A stretch of 64,000 nt of DNA, taken from DP-19 sp036496285 (GTDB taxonomy: Bacteria; Desulfobacterota; Binatia; UTPRO1). Positions within the stretch are counted from its first letter, which is position 1. Each line of letters begins with the position of its first letter. Below the pieces are notes generated by a model, which was given only the letters and a program-made list of their open reading frames with translations, searched no databases and was not told the DNA's origin. Below, piece by piece: positions 17,873 to 26,771 of the stretch. The position numbers and the translations under genes were made by a program. The stretch is from NCBI GenBank assembly GCA_036496285.1, contig DASXLI010000015.1:40154-104153 (forward strand), read 5' to 3'.

Positions 17873-17901
17873 TGTATAGACGAGGACGATCGCGACCGCA
17901 A
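17873..17901 (-). promoter_or_regulatory. Promoter of the tRNA-Asn gene
   Basis: On the minus strand, TTGCGG (17901-17896), a 17-bp spacer and TATACA (17878-17873). Initiation would fall near 17866, about 8 nt before the tRNA 5' end at 17858. Confidence 0.65.
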
Positions 17902-17976
17902 CGCGACGGTGCCTCGCCTCGCGTCGGCGCGCGGGGAGGCCGTCGGCGTTTTCGCGCGCTCCGACGCTCTTTTACC

Positions 17977-18004
17977 TTGATGCGGAAGCGCCGACGTCAT
18001 ACAT
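17977..18004 (+). promoter_or_regulatory. Weak candidate promoter for the DUF1573-like gene
   Basis: TTGATG (17977-17982), a 16-bp spacer and ATACAT (17999-18004), 68 bp before the chosen ATG. The remainder of the gap 17902-18071 shows nothing else. Confidence 0.3.
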
Positions 18005-18071
18005 GCAGGGTTGGGATCGGCGTGGCACGCCCCATCAGGGGTCGCGCCCGGTGGCTGTGGAGAGGGACCGC

Positions 18072-19175
18072 ATGGCGGCGCGAGGACGGAGGGGCCGGGT
18101 GGTGGTGGCCGTGGCACTCGCCGCGCTCGTCTCCGCGCGCACCGCGGCAGCGGATCCGTCCCGCGAGGCCGGGCAGGCTGCGACCGACGTCACGGACGTT
18201 GTCGGCGCGGCGGCTGCCGCCGATCTGGGCATCGTCCCGGTCGGCGACGAGGCGCGCCACACGTTTCGTCTGGTGAACGGCAGCGCCGTGCCGCTCACCC
18301 TCACGCCGGAGCGCCTTTCGCCGGGCGTCACGCTTCGCGTCCTCGACCGCACGATCCCGCCCGGCACGAGCGGCCGGGCCGAGGTCACCCTCGACGGGTT
18401 CGCCTTCGCCGGGCCCACCAGGGTCGAGGTCCCTCTCACGAGCGACGACCCGGCCCGCAGCACGATCCGGCTGACGCTCACGGCAGACGTCCGCGCCTTC
18501 GTGATCGCCGACCCCGGCTATGCCCGCTACCTCTTCGTCCAGGGCGCCGCGCCCGGGACGATCGGCCAGACGATTTTCGCGACCGACGGCGCGGCGTTCC
18601 GCGTGACCCGCGTCACCTCGCCGCTGCCTGCCCTGCGCGTGAGCGTCCGGCCGGCCAGCGCCGACGAGCGCGCGGAGGGCGGCGCCACCGGCTCGCAATG
18701 GCGGATCGAGTCGACCCTCGCGTCGCAGGCGCCGGTCGGCCCGCTCGGCGGCTTCCTCGAGGTCGCGCTCGATCACCCGCGGCAGCATCGCATGCGCATC
18801 CCGTTGAGCGGCTTCGTCCGCCCGATGTTCGCGGTCACGCCCGCGGACGCCGATCTCGGCGACGTACGGGCCGGCGAGCCGGTCCGGGGGCGGCTCGTGG
18901 TCAAGAACTTCGCCGACGAGCGCGTCACGCTCGAGCACGTCGGCAGCGATGTCCCCGGCGTCACCGGCGAGGCGCAGACGGCCGATCCCGGCCATGCGTT
19001 CTCCATCGCCCTCGCCGTCGCCGCCGACGCCCGCCCAGGAAGGTTCGACGGTCGTCTCCGCATCCGCACCTCGAGCGCGAAGCAACGGTTGCTCGAGGTC
19101 CCCATCCACGGCACCATCCTCGCGCCCGACCACGCCGCGAACGCCGCCGGCGTCATTCCCGAGTCGGCACGGTGA
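18072..19175 (+). CDS. Secreted DUF1573-like protein
   Basis: 367 residues from the ATG at 18072, which begins a signal peptide (MAARGRRGRVVVAVALAALVSARTAAADP). The frame continues 23 codons upstream, but those residues would mask the signal. The rest is beta-rich with repeated Ig-like units: DLGIVPVGDEARHTFRLVNGS at the start and DLGDVRAGEPVRGRLVVKNFADE near residue 260. This 'D-x-G-x-V-x-x-G' pattern is the signature of DUF1573/ASPM-Hydin-like domains. Role unknown; likely periplasmic or surface structural. It directly precedes the glycosyltransferase gene, with the stop codon overlapping an alternative GTG start. Confidence 0.75.
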   Translation: MAARGRRGRVVVAVALAALVSARTAAADPSREAGQAATDVTDVVGAAAAADLGIVPVGDEARHTFRLVNGSAVPLTLTPERLSPGVTLRVLDRTIPPGTSGRAEVTLDGFAFAGPTRVEVPLTSDDPARSTIRLTLTADVRAFVIADPGYARYLFVQGAAPGTIGQTIFATDGAAFRVTRVTSPLPALRVSVRPASADERAEGGATGSQWRIESTLASQAPVGPLGGFLEVALDHPRQHRMRIPLSGFVRPMFAVTPADADLGDVRAGEPVRGRLVVKNFADERVTLEHVGSDVPGVTGEAQTADPGHAFSIALAVAADARPGRFDGRLRIRTSSAKQRLLEVPIHGTILAPDHAANAAGVIPESAR

Positions 19176-19177
19176 GC

Positions 19178-20386
19178 ATGCGCATCCTCTTCGTCGCCGC
19201 CCGTTTCCCGGCGCCCGCGCTCGTCGGCTATCAGGTGCGCGCGCTCCACCAGCTTCGCCTGCTGTCGCGCCGCCACCGGGTCACGCTGCTCGCGTTCACG
19301 ACGGGCCGGGTGCACGAGCACGAGCGCCGCCAGATCGCCGAGCTGTGCGACGAGGTGCACACGGTCCCGCTCACCCGGCTCGACATGGCGCGGGCGCTGG
19401 CGCGCGGCCTCGGCAGCGGCCGCCCTTTCCAGGCACTCTTGTTGGAGACGGCGCCCATGCAGCGCGCGCTGCGCGGCCTCCTCGCGGAGCGCCGCCACGA
19501 CCTCGTCCACCTCCAGCTCGCGCGCATGGCGGGCCACCTCGAGGAGGCGCCTCCCGTGCCACGCGTCATCGACCTGATCGACGCGCTCTCGCTCAACATG
19601 CGGCGGCGTGAGCGCCGCGACCGCGCGCCGATGCGCTGGGCCGCGCATCTCGAGGCGGCGCGTCTCGGACGCTTCGAGCGCGGCCTCTGCGCGCGATGGG
19701 ATGGCGCGCTCGTGGTGTCCGACGCCGATCGCGAGGCGATCGGCGACTACCCGAACCTCGCCGTCAACACGAACGGCGTCGACGTCGGGCACTTCCGTCC
19801 GTGCATCGAGGGGCGCGATCCGCAACGCATCGTCTTCACCGGCAACCTCGGCTACTTCCCCAACGTCGATGCGCTGCGCTGGTGCGTCGAGTCGATCCTG
19901 CCGGCGGTGTGGCGGGTCAGGCCCGACGTGCGGCTCGCGATCGTCGGCGCGCGCCCGGGACGCGCCGTGCGGCGCCTGGCGCGACGCGACTCGCGCATCA
20001 CCCTCGAAGGATACGTGGACGACGTGCAGCCGGCGCTCGCCGGCAGCGCCGTCGCCCTCGCCCCGATGCGCGCCGGCTCGGGCCAGAAGCTGAAGGTGCT
20101 GGAGGCGATGGCGTGCGGTGTGCCGGTCGTCGCGACCGGCCGCGCGCTGAGCGGTATCGATGCCGAGCCCGAGCGCCACCTGCTGGTCGCCGACACCGCG
20201 GCGAGCTTCGCGCAGGCGGTGCTGCGCCTGCTGCGCGATCCGCGGCTCGCCGACGAGCTCGCGCTCGCGGGTCGCCGGCTCGTCGAGCAGCGCTATGCGT
20301 GGGAGCGCTCGGTCGACGAGCTCGAGGACTTCTATCGAACGCTGATCGAGCCGGCGGAGCTCGCGGCACTGCAGCACGCGTCGTGA
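19178..20386 (+). CDS. GT4-type glycosyltransferase (XrtA/PEP-CTERM-associated-like)
   Basis: 402 residues with a GT-B fold. The N-terminal half opens MRILFVAARFPAPALVGYQVRAL. The C-terminal half has RIVFTGNLGYFPNVDALRW, then GYVDDVQPALAGSAVALAPM, and the donor-site motif GSGQKLKVLEAMACGVPVV followed by LSGID. This pattern resembles the sugar transferase associated with exosortase/PEP-CTERM exopolysaccharide loci, although no exosortase is visible here. The ATG at 19178 is chosen; a GTG at 19172 overlapping the previous stop is possible. The next gene overlaps by 4 bp, so the two are coupled. Confidence 0.85.
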   Translation: MRILFVAARFPAPALVGYQVRALHQLRLLSRRHRVTLLAFTTGRVHEHERRQIAELCDEVHTVPLTRLDMARALARGLGSGRPFQALLLETAPMQRALRGLLAERRHDLVHLQLARMAGHLEEAPPVPRVIDLIDALSLNMRRRERRDRAPMRWAAHLEAARLGRFERGLCARWDGALVVSDADREAIGDYPNLAVNTNGVDVGHFRPCIEGRDPQRIVFTGNLGYFPNVDALRWCVESILPAVWRVRPDVRLAIVGARPGRAVRRLARRDSRITLEGYVDDVQPALAGSAVALAPMRAGSGQKLKVLEAMACGVPVVATGRALSGIDAEPERHLLVADTAASFAQAVLRLLRDPRLADELALAGRRLVEQRYAWERSVDELEDFYRTLIEPAELAALQHAS

Positions 20387-21573
20387 GGCTCCTCTGGGTC
20401 GCCACGAAGCCGCCCTGGCCGTCGGTCGACGGGGGACGGCTGCTGCTTGCCGAGACCATGGACGCCGTGGCCCGCCTGGGACACGAGCTGCACCTGGTGG
20501 CCCCGCTCGCCGGCCACCGGCCCGCGCCGCAGGCTCCTGTCGGTTTTGCGTCGGGACGCTGCGTCCCGCATCTCGTCCGCAGCGCGCGGCGCTCGCGCTT
20601 GGCGCTCGTGCCGTCGCTCTGGAACGCCGCGCCGATCACGATCGCACGCCATACGGACGACTCGCTGCGCGACGAGGTCGCACGCCTGGTCGAGTCGACG
20701 TCGTTCGACGTGGTGCACGCCGAGCAGCTGCAGGCCTTCGCCCAGTGTCGCCCCGCACTCGAGCGGCGCATTCCCGTCGTCCTGCGCGCGCAGAACGTCG
20801 AGAGCGACCTGTGGGCCGGCGTCGCCGGCTGCCGCCGCGGATGGCGGCCGCTCGCCACGCGCGAGTGCGCGCGCGTCGCCGCCTACGAGGCGGCGGCGGT
20901 ACGCAGCGCGGCCGCGACCGTCGCGCTCACCCGGCGCGACGCCGGCCGTCTGGCACGCCTCGTCGGCTCGCACAGCGACATCCATCACGTCGCCGCGCCG
21001 TTCGCGGGCGCGATGCCGGCGGGCCCCGCCCTTTCCGGCAGCCCGGCGCTCGTGCTGCTGGCGAGCCGCGGATGGTTTCCGGGCGTCGACGGCGCGCGCT
21101 GGTTCCTCGACTCCGTGTGGCCGGTCGTCCGCTATCGCCTGCCGGAGGCGCGCCTGCATCTCTTCGGGCTCACCGGACGCGCCTGGCGCGCCGCCGGCGT
21201 CGAGAACCATCCTGCGCCGGCGGCGAGCATCGAGGCCTTCGCCGACGGCGCCACGCTGGTCGTCCCGCTGCGCATCGCGTCGGGCGTACGCATGAAGATC
21301 CTCGAGGCGTGGGCGCGCGGCCTGCCCGTCGTCGCCACGCCGGCCGCCGTCGCAGGGCTCGAGGCGACGGTGGGGCGCGAGCTCCTCGTGGCCCGCGACG
21401 GCGAACAGTTCGCGAGCGCGCTCGGGATGCTGGCGGGTGTAGGCCCCGCGCGCGACGCGATCGTCGGCCACGCGCGCGCGTTTCTCCGCGCCCACCACGA
21501 TCCGGCGACGATCGCCGCTCAGCTGGTCGCGATCGCCGAGAACGTCGCGAGCGCCGCCCGGGCGCGCCGGTAG
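20383..21573 (+). CDS. Glycosyltransferase, GT4-like
   Basis: 396 residues, starting at a GTG inside the GTGA overlap with the preceding glycosyltransferase. It opens VRLLWVATKPPWPSVDGGRLLL, and the donor-binding half contains RGWFPGVDGARWFLD, then ASGVRMKILEAWARGLPVVAT and PAAVAGLEA, the usual E-x7-E type region of GT4 enzymes. It is probably a second sugar transferase of the same polysaccharide pathway. Its 3' end overlaps the convergent GT2 gene by 55 bp. Confidence 0.85.
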   Translation: MRLLWVATKPPWPSVDGGRLLLAETMDAVARLGHELHLVAPLAGHRPAPQAPVGFASGRCVPHLVRSARRSRLALVPSLWNAAPITIARHTDDSLRDEVARLVESTSFDVVHAEQLQAFAQCRPALERRIPVVLRAQNVESDLWAGVAGCRRGWRPLATRECARVAAYEAAAVRSAAATVALTRRDAGRLARLVGSHSDIHHVAAPFAGAMPAGPALSGSPALVLLASRGWFPGVDGARWFLDSVWPVVRYRLPEARLHLFGLTGRAWRAAGVENHPAPAASIEAFADGATLVVPLRIASGVRMKILEAWARGLPVVATPAAVAGLEATVGRELLVARDGEQFASALGMLAGVGPARDAIVGHARAFLRAHHDPATIAAQLVAIAENVASAARARR

Positions 21574-22472
21574 CCGGCGCTCTCCTCGTCCCACAGGCGG
21601 CGCGCGTGCGCCGGCAGCATCTGCCCAGCCACCGCCCGGGCGCCAAGGCGGAGCGCGCCCCCGAGGCGCAGGGCGCCAACGGCGCGGCGCGCCGCCGCCG
21701 GGCCGTGACGCTTCGCCACCCAACGCACGAGATCCTCCCACAGCCGCTGCGGATGCGCCGCGCCGACGGCGCCGTGCATCCGCCCGATCGTCGCGCCGCC
21801 GACGTGCATGACCTGCATGTCGGGAACGATCGCCACGTCCCAGCCGGCGTCACGGGCGCGGACGCACCAATCGAGGTCCTGCGCGTACAGCTGGAAACGC
21901 TCGTCGAGCGGCCCGACGGCGCGCCACGTCTCGCGCCGCAGCGCCATCGCCGCGCCCGTGACCCAGTCGACGGGGGTCGCCGTGTCCGGACGGAGCGGGC
22001 GCGCGCGGCGATACCCGGGAAGGCGCGCCGCGATCGGCACGGCGCCGCTCGCGAGCGCGAGCAACCAGCGGAGCGTCGGCTCCCGGCCGCCGCTCCACTG
22101 CGGCCGGCCGTCGGGAAACTCGAGGGCGGCGCCCGCGACGCCGAGGCGCGGCCACCCCGCGAACGCCGCGACCAGCCGCAACGACGCGCCCGGCGCAACC
22201 TCGGTGTCGCTGTTCAGGAGCCACACGAGCTCGGTCGCGGCCGCCGCGACGCCGTGATTGGCGGCCGCGGTGAAGCCGCGCGCCGGCGCCAGGCGCAGGA
22301 CGCGCACGCGCGGCCAGCGCCGCGCGACCGCCTCGGCGGTGCCGTCGGTGCTGCCATCGTCGACCAGGACGATCGCGCTCACCGCATCCTCGCCGACAAC
22401 GGACGCGAGGCAGCGCATGGTCAACTCGCGCGTGTCGTGCGTCGGGACGACGACCGTGAGGGAGCCGCTCAC
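21519..22472 (-). CDS. Family 2 glycosyltransferase (rhamnosyltransferase-like)
   Basis: 317 residues from a GTG that overlaps the stop of the ligase-like gene. The GT-A fold is clear: LTVVVPTHDTRELTMRCLAS, VLVDDGSTDGT, a donor-site DxD equivalent in LLNSDTEV, and the acceptor-side segment LDERFQLYAQDLDWCVRARDAG (ED-type catalytic pair), typical of rhamnosyl-type GT2 enzymes. The C-terminus is basic and helical. It is the last gene of a minus-strand polysaccharide run. Confidence 0.85.
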   Translation of the reverse strand: MSGSLTVVVPTHDTRELTMRCLASVVGEDAVSAIVLVDDGSTDGTAEAVARRWPRVRVLRLAPARGFTAAANHGVAAAATELVWLLNSDTEVAPGASLRLVAAFAGWPRLGVAGAALEFPDGRPQWSGGREPTLRWLLALASGAVPIAARLPGYRRARPLRPDTATPVDWVTGAAMALRRETWRAVGPLDERFQLYAQDLDWCVRARDAGWDVAIVPDMQVMHVGGATIGRMHGAVGAAHPQRLWEDLVRWVAKRHGPAAARRAVGALRLGGALRLGARAVAGQMLPAHARRLWDEESAGYRRARAALATFSAIATS

Positions 22473-24394
22473 GACCCGCTCGCCGCCGGCAGCGCAGGTG
22501 GCCGGACCAGGCGGCCAGCCAGTAGCGCTCGCGCCGTCTCGTCGATCGCCGCGCCCACCTCGGCGCGCTCCGTCTCGGGTATGGCGTCGAGCAGCATCGG
22601 ACTCGCCCACACCGCGCGCACGAACGCGGCCTGCGCCGCCGCCGCGTCGCCGCGCAGCGCCAGCGCCCGCCCCTCGTTCAGCACGATCTCGGGGCGCTCG
22701 CCGAGCGCGAGCGCGCGCCCGTAGCGCTCGAGCGCGCCATCCGCGTCGCCCGCGACGAGGAGGGACGATCCCGCGAGGATCGGCGCGCGGGCGTCGCCCG
22801 GCAGCGCGGGCGCGAGCGCCAGCGCTGCCGCGTTGAGCGACGTGAGGATGCGACGGGCGTCGCGCACGTGCCCCGGCTGCGCGAAGAGCGCCTGCGCGAG
22901 CGACGTCAGCCCCCGCAGCTGCCGCTCGGCGCGGTAGCGCGCCACCTCGGGCGCCGCCGCGCCGAGCAGCACGAGTGTCGCGAGCACCTGGGCGCCGAGC
23001 CGCACCCGCCGGTCGATCGGTACCGCCGCCCGAGGCTCGGCAGCGCGCAGCCGGCGCCATCCCCGCCCGGTCGCCAGCAGGATCGGCAGCGCCGTCGGGG
23101 GGATCTGCAGAGGGAACCATGCGAGCGCCATCAGGGCCGCCGTCGTCAGCACCGCACCGAGCAGGACCGCCTCCGCGTCGCCCGTCCGCCACGCCAGCTG
23201 CATGAGCCCGCCGAGCAGTAATGCCGCCGCGGCGAGCGCCGCGAGCGCGGCCGGCACGCCCGCCTCCGCGGCGAGCTGCAGGTAGTCGCAGTGGGCCTGC
23301 GCGAACGTGCTCGTGAGCAGCGGGACGGTGAAGCGCCGTCCGAAGCGCAGCTCCGCGGCAAGCCGGTGCGTCATGAACTCGGCGCCGAACGTGCCGACGC
23401 CGAAGCCGGCGAGCGGACGCTCGCGCACCATCTCCAGGCCCGCCGTCCACGGGCCGAGCCGGTAGGTCAGCACCGCGTCCCAGTTGCCGGCGGCGAGGTC
23501 GCGTCCCGCTTCGAGAACGCGGGCACGGAGCGGCGGCAGCGCGACGACGCTCGCGGCGAGCGCGAGCGCCAGCACGCCGAGCGGAAGGACAGCCCGTCCG
23601 CGCCGCAGCAGCACGAGCGCGCTCGCGACGCCGGCCGCCGCCGTCGCGAGCGCGGTGAGATTGCGGGTGGCGACGATCCCCGCACCGTAGAGCAGCAGCA
23701 GCGCGCCCGCCGCGCCGCGCGTCCGCGCCGTGCCGGCCGCGATCCCGATGGTCGCGGCGGCGACGACCGCGAGCGCCAGCACCTGCGCCAGCTGTCCTTC
23801 GTTGCCGAGCAGCGCACCCGCGTCGATCCGGCCGGCAATCGACTCGACCGCGAAGAGGCTGATGAGCCCGAGCGCCTGCGTGACCGCCAGGAGCGCGTTC
23901 ACCGCCGCGACGCCGAGGAACACGGCGAGGACGACGCGCCCGCCGCGGCCGTCGAGCGCGCGTGACGCGCCGAGCGGCAGGACGCAGGCGAGGAGCCACG
24001 CGACGCGCGTCGTGTCGAGCGCCACGGCACGGTGCGCGGCACCGAGCGCGGCCACGGCGCTGGTCGCGAGGCCGGCGGCGAGGAGCGCGGCGAGCAGGCC
24101 CGCCCGTCCGCCCAGCGCCGCACGATCGGCACGGCGCCATCGCCCCGACCAGAGGAGCGCAAGCGTCGCCGCGACCACCGCAACGACGGCCGCCAGGCGC
24201 TTCGGCGCGTCGAACGCCGCCTCAGCGCGCGGATCGACGGCGAGCCCCGTCGCGGCGATCGCGAGCACGGCCGCGGCGAGCACGACACGAGCCATGCGAT
24301 CGGCGGCGCGCGCGTCGGTCCACGGCGCCGGGCGCCCGCCTCCGCGCTCGCTTCTGTGCGGACGCGGCCGTGCCGCCCGTGCTGCGCGGCTCAC
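22469..24394 (-). CDS. O-antigen ligase/polymerase-like membrane protein
   Basis: Up to 641 residues. About 12 hydrophobic helices occupy residues ~35-450. A large external loop contains YRLGPWTAGLEMVRERPLAG, GVGTFGAEF and AHCDYLQLAAEAGVPAAL, the arrangement of the Wzy_C/WaaL family (conserved R, H and the N/D-Y-L-Q motif). The C-terminal ~190 residues are soluble and TPR-like (GDADGALERYGRALALGERPE). It probably polymerises or ligates the polysaccharide at the periplasmic face. The start is either the GTG overlapping the upstream stop (chosen, fitting this operon's habit) or the ATG at 24295 nearer the first helix. Confidence 0.8.
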   Translation of the reverse strand: MSRAARAARPRPHRSERGGGRPAPWTDARAADRMARVVLAAAVLAIAATGLAVDPRAEAAFDAPKRLAAVVAVVAATLALLWSGRWRRADRAALGGRAGLLAALLAAGLATSAVAALGAAHRAVALDTTRVAWLLACVLPLGASRALDGRGGRVVLAVFLGVAAVNALLAVTQALGLISLFAVESIAGRIDAGALLGNEGQLAQVLALAVVAAATIGIAAGTARTRGAAGALLLLYGAGIVATRNLTALATAAAGVASALVLLRRGRAVLPLGVLALALAASVVALPPLRARVLEAGRDLAAGNWDAVLTYRLGPWTAGLEMVRERPLAGFGVGTFGAEFMTHRLAAELRFGRRFTVPLLTSTFAQAHCDYLQLAAEAGVPAALAALAAAALLLGGLMQLAWRTGDAEAVLLGAVLTTAALMALAWFPLQIPPTALPILLATGRGWRRLRAAEPRAAVPIDRRVRLGAQVLATLVLLGAAAPEVARYRAERQLRGLTSLAQALFAQPGHVRDARRILTSLNAAALALAPALPGDARAPILAGSSLLVAGDADGALERYGRALALGERPEIVLNEGRALALRGDAAAAQAAFVRAVWASPMLLDAIPETERAEVGAAIDETARALLAGRLVRPPALPAASGS

Positions 24395-25245
24395 GAGGCG
24401 GCTCCCTCGCGGTAGCCCGCAAGCACGCCCTCGGCGACCTCGCGGTAGCGCTGCTCGACCGCCTCGCGCGGGCCGACAGCCTCCAGCTCGGCGAGCTTCG
24501 CCTGGGTCACGACGCGCGCGCACGCCATCACGAGCGCCAGGTAGAAGCCGCGCCAGCCGTCGCGATACCCGCCGTGGCGGACGAAGCGCGTGAGCCACTC
24601 GCGTGCCGCCCCGCGCAGCGCCGCCGTCCGGCTGGCGCGCGTACCGGCCGCGAACGCCTGCGCCGCCTCGATGCCGGAGTAGCGGCTGATGCGCGCCAGC
24701 ACGTCGTCGAGGTCGAGGTAGTTGAGGTGGACGAGCGCGAGCCCGTCGTCGGCGCCGAGCGTCGTAACCCGGGCCTCCGGGCGCGGGCGCGGATCGGTGT
24801 GCAGGACCGGCAGGAACTCGACCGCGCCGCGCCGGAAGAAGCGCAGGTGCACGTCGCGCGACGGATTCCAGCCGCTGTGGCGGAGCGGCGCGCCGAGGAG
24901 GTAGTTACAGCGCGCGACGCGCACCGCGTCCGCCTCGTCCGTGTCGGCGACGGCACGCAGCCGGCGCGCCAGCTGCGGCGGCACGATCTCGTCGGCGTCG
25001 AGCACGAGGAGCCACGGACCGCGCGCCGCCTCACAGGCGAAGTCGCGCGCCGCCTCGACGAGGCCGGTCCGCGGATGATCGACGACCGTCGCGCCGAAGT
25101 GCCGCGCGATTGCGACCGTGCCGTCGGTGCTGCCCATGTCGACGACGACGATCTCATTCACCCACGACGCCACCGAGCGCAGCGCGTAGGCGAGGAAGCG
25201 CTCGGCGTCGAGCGTGTTCACGACCGCGGAGATCGCCGGGCTCAT
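24391..25245 (-). CDS. Family 2 glycosyltransferase (WcaA/WaaE-like)
   Basis: 284 residues beginning MSPAISAVVNTLDAERFL, with VVVDMGSTDGTVAIA, LVLDADEIVPPQLARRL and HSGWNPSRDVHLRFFRR. This layout matches GT2 enzymes of the KdtX/WaaE type that add glucose to lipopolysaccharide core, although the acceptor here is unknown. The C-terminus is helical and membrane-peripheral (WRGFYLALVMACARVV). It starts in an ATGA overlap with the flippase and ends in a GTGA overlap with the ligase-like gene, so it is tightly coupled to both. Confidence 0.87.
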   Translation of the reverse strand: MSPAISAVVNTLDAERFLAYALRSVASWVNEIVVVDMGSTDGTVAIARHFGATVVDHPRTGLVEAARDFACEAARGPWLLVLDADEIVPPQLARRLRAVADTDEADAVRVARCNYLLGAPLRHSGWNPSRDVHLRFFRRGAVEFLPVLHTDPRPRPEARVTTLGADDGLALVHLNYLDLDDVLARISRYSGIEAAQAFAAGTRASRTAALRGAAREWLTRFVRHGGYRDGWRGFYLALVMACARVVTQAKLAELEAVGPREAVEQRYREVAEGVLAGYREGAAS

Positions 25246-26753
25246 TGCGGGCGCAGCCACACCCGGGCCTGGCGGACCGCTTCCGGCGCGGCGAGGGCCA
25301 GTCCTGCGGCGTAGAGCGAGAGCGCCGCGCCGCCGGCGAATGCGAGACGCACGATCGGCGCGCCCGGCAGGATCGCGTGCAGCGCTCCGCCCACGAGCGC
25401 CGCGACGGTTGCCCAGAGCCACAGCGGCACGACCGCGGGCAACGGCTCGAATGCCACCAGGCGGCGCGCCGCCCGCACGAGCAGCAGGTTGATGGACTGG
25501 ACGCCGACGTTGGCGAGCGCGAATCCGAGCGCGCCGTACGCCGCGATGAGCGGCGCGCCGAGCCCCCACGTGGCCACCATCCATGCGAGGGCGAAGCCGA
25601 AGGCGAGCCGCGAGCGGCCGCACGCGTTCAGCAGGCCGAGGAGCGGCATGGTCGTCGGCACGAGGAGGTTCGCGATCCACAGCAGCCGGAACGCGGGAAG
25701 CGCGGGCAGCCATTGCGCGCCGAACACGGCGACGGTGAGCGGCCGGATCAGCACGAGCGTCAGCATGGCGAGCGGCGCGACGACGGCGTTGCTGAGGCGT
25801 ACCACCTCCTCCACCAAGGACGCGAGGCGGCGCGCGTCGTGCTGCACACGCGCGAACGTCGGCAGGTACACGCGCTGCATCACCATCACGGCCCACGTCG
25901 GATAGGTCGCCACGAGCTGCGCCCAGCCGATGTAGCCGACCGCGGCAGCGCCCCCGGTCAAGCCGAGCAGCACGGGCGTGATGGCGTCCTTGACGATGGA
26001 GACGAGGCCGATCCCCTGCATGGGCAGACCGAAGCGCAGGTGGCGGCGCGCCCGCGCCCGGTCCCAGCACCAGCCGATCGGCCACGGGCACGCGCGCGAG
26101 ACGAGGACCGCCCCGAGCGCCGCCCGCGCGAGGAACGCGACGCCGATCGCGAGCGTCCCCGCGCCGCGCCACGCGAGCGCCACCGCGATCAGGTTGTATG
26201 CCGCCGCCTGCGCCACCTCGACGCGGGCAAGCGTCGCGAACGCGAGGCGGCGCTCGAGCCGCGCGGTCGGGATGGCCTGCAAGGAGGCGCAGAGCGCCGC
26301 GAGCGCCACCAGCCGCACCGTCCACGCGTCGGCGAGCGGACGCGCATACGCGGACGCGACGGCCGGCGCGCCGAGCCACAGCACGACCGTCACCGTCAGC
26401 ACGACCGCCTGCTGCAGGGTGAACACGACGCGCAGGTCGTCGGCGTCGGGCTCGTCGGTCTGGCGCACGAGGCTGGTCGCCAGACCGGCGCCGCCGAGCT
26501 GCAGGAGGGCGCTCAGGCCGAAGGTGGCGATACCGAAGAGCCCGAACTCGCCTGGCGACAGGAGGCGCGCCAGGATCAGCGCGCCGACGAAGTTCGCGCC
26601 CTGCGCGAAAACTTGCCTGAACCCCAGCGCGACGGCGCCGCGGAGCGCGGCGCGCGCGACGTCGTCAAGACGGTCGGCGTCCGGCGCCCCCACGGACACC
26701 GGATCGCCGCCGCTCAGCTCCTCATGCGCGCGAAGAGACCCCGCCTGCGACAC
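25242..26753 (-). CDS. Polysaccharide flippase (Wzx/MVF-MATE type)
   Basis: 503 residues with 12-14 hydrophobic helices. The first helices read VFAQGANFVGALILARLLSPGEFGLFGIA, the standard opening of polysaccharide transporters that flip lipid-linked oligosaccharides across the inner membrane. A ~30-residue soluble N-terminus precedes them, so the GTG at 26753 may be slightly too far upstream. It lies 18 bp behind a secreted-protein gene and overlaps the GT2 gene, placing it in the middle of the minus-strand run 31078-21519. Confidence 0.87.
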   Translation of the reverse strand: MSQAGSLRAHEELSGGDPVSVGAPDADRLDDVARAALRGAVALGFRQVFAQGANFVGALILARLLSPGEFGLFGIATFGLSALLQLGGAGLATSLVRQTDEPDADDLRVVFTLQQAVVLTVTVVLWLGAPAVASAYARPLADAWTVRLVALAALCASLQAIPTARLERRLAFATLARVEVAQAAAYNLIAVALAWRGAGTLAIGVAFLARAALGAVLVSRACPWPIGWCWDRARARRHLRFGLPMQGIGLVSIVKDAITPVLLGLTGGAAAVGYIGWAQLVATYPTWAVMVMQRVYLPTFARVQHDARRLASLVEEVVRLSNAVVAPLAMLTLVLIRPLTVAVFGAQWLPALPAFRLLWIANLLVPTTMPLLGLLNACGRSRLAFGFALAWMVATWGLGAPLIAAYGALGFALANVGVQSINLLLVRAARRLVAFEPLPAVVPLWLWATVAALVGGALHAILPGAPIVRLAFAGGAALSLYAAGLALAAPEAVRQARVWLRPQ

Positions 26754-26771
26754 CCGTCACTACATACGCGA

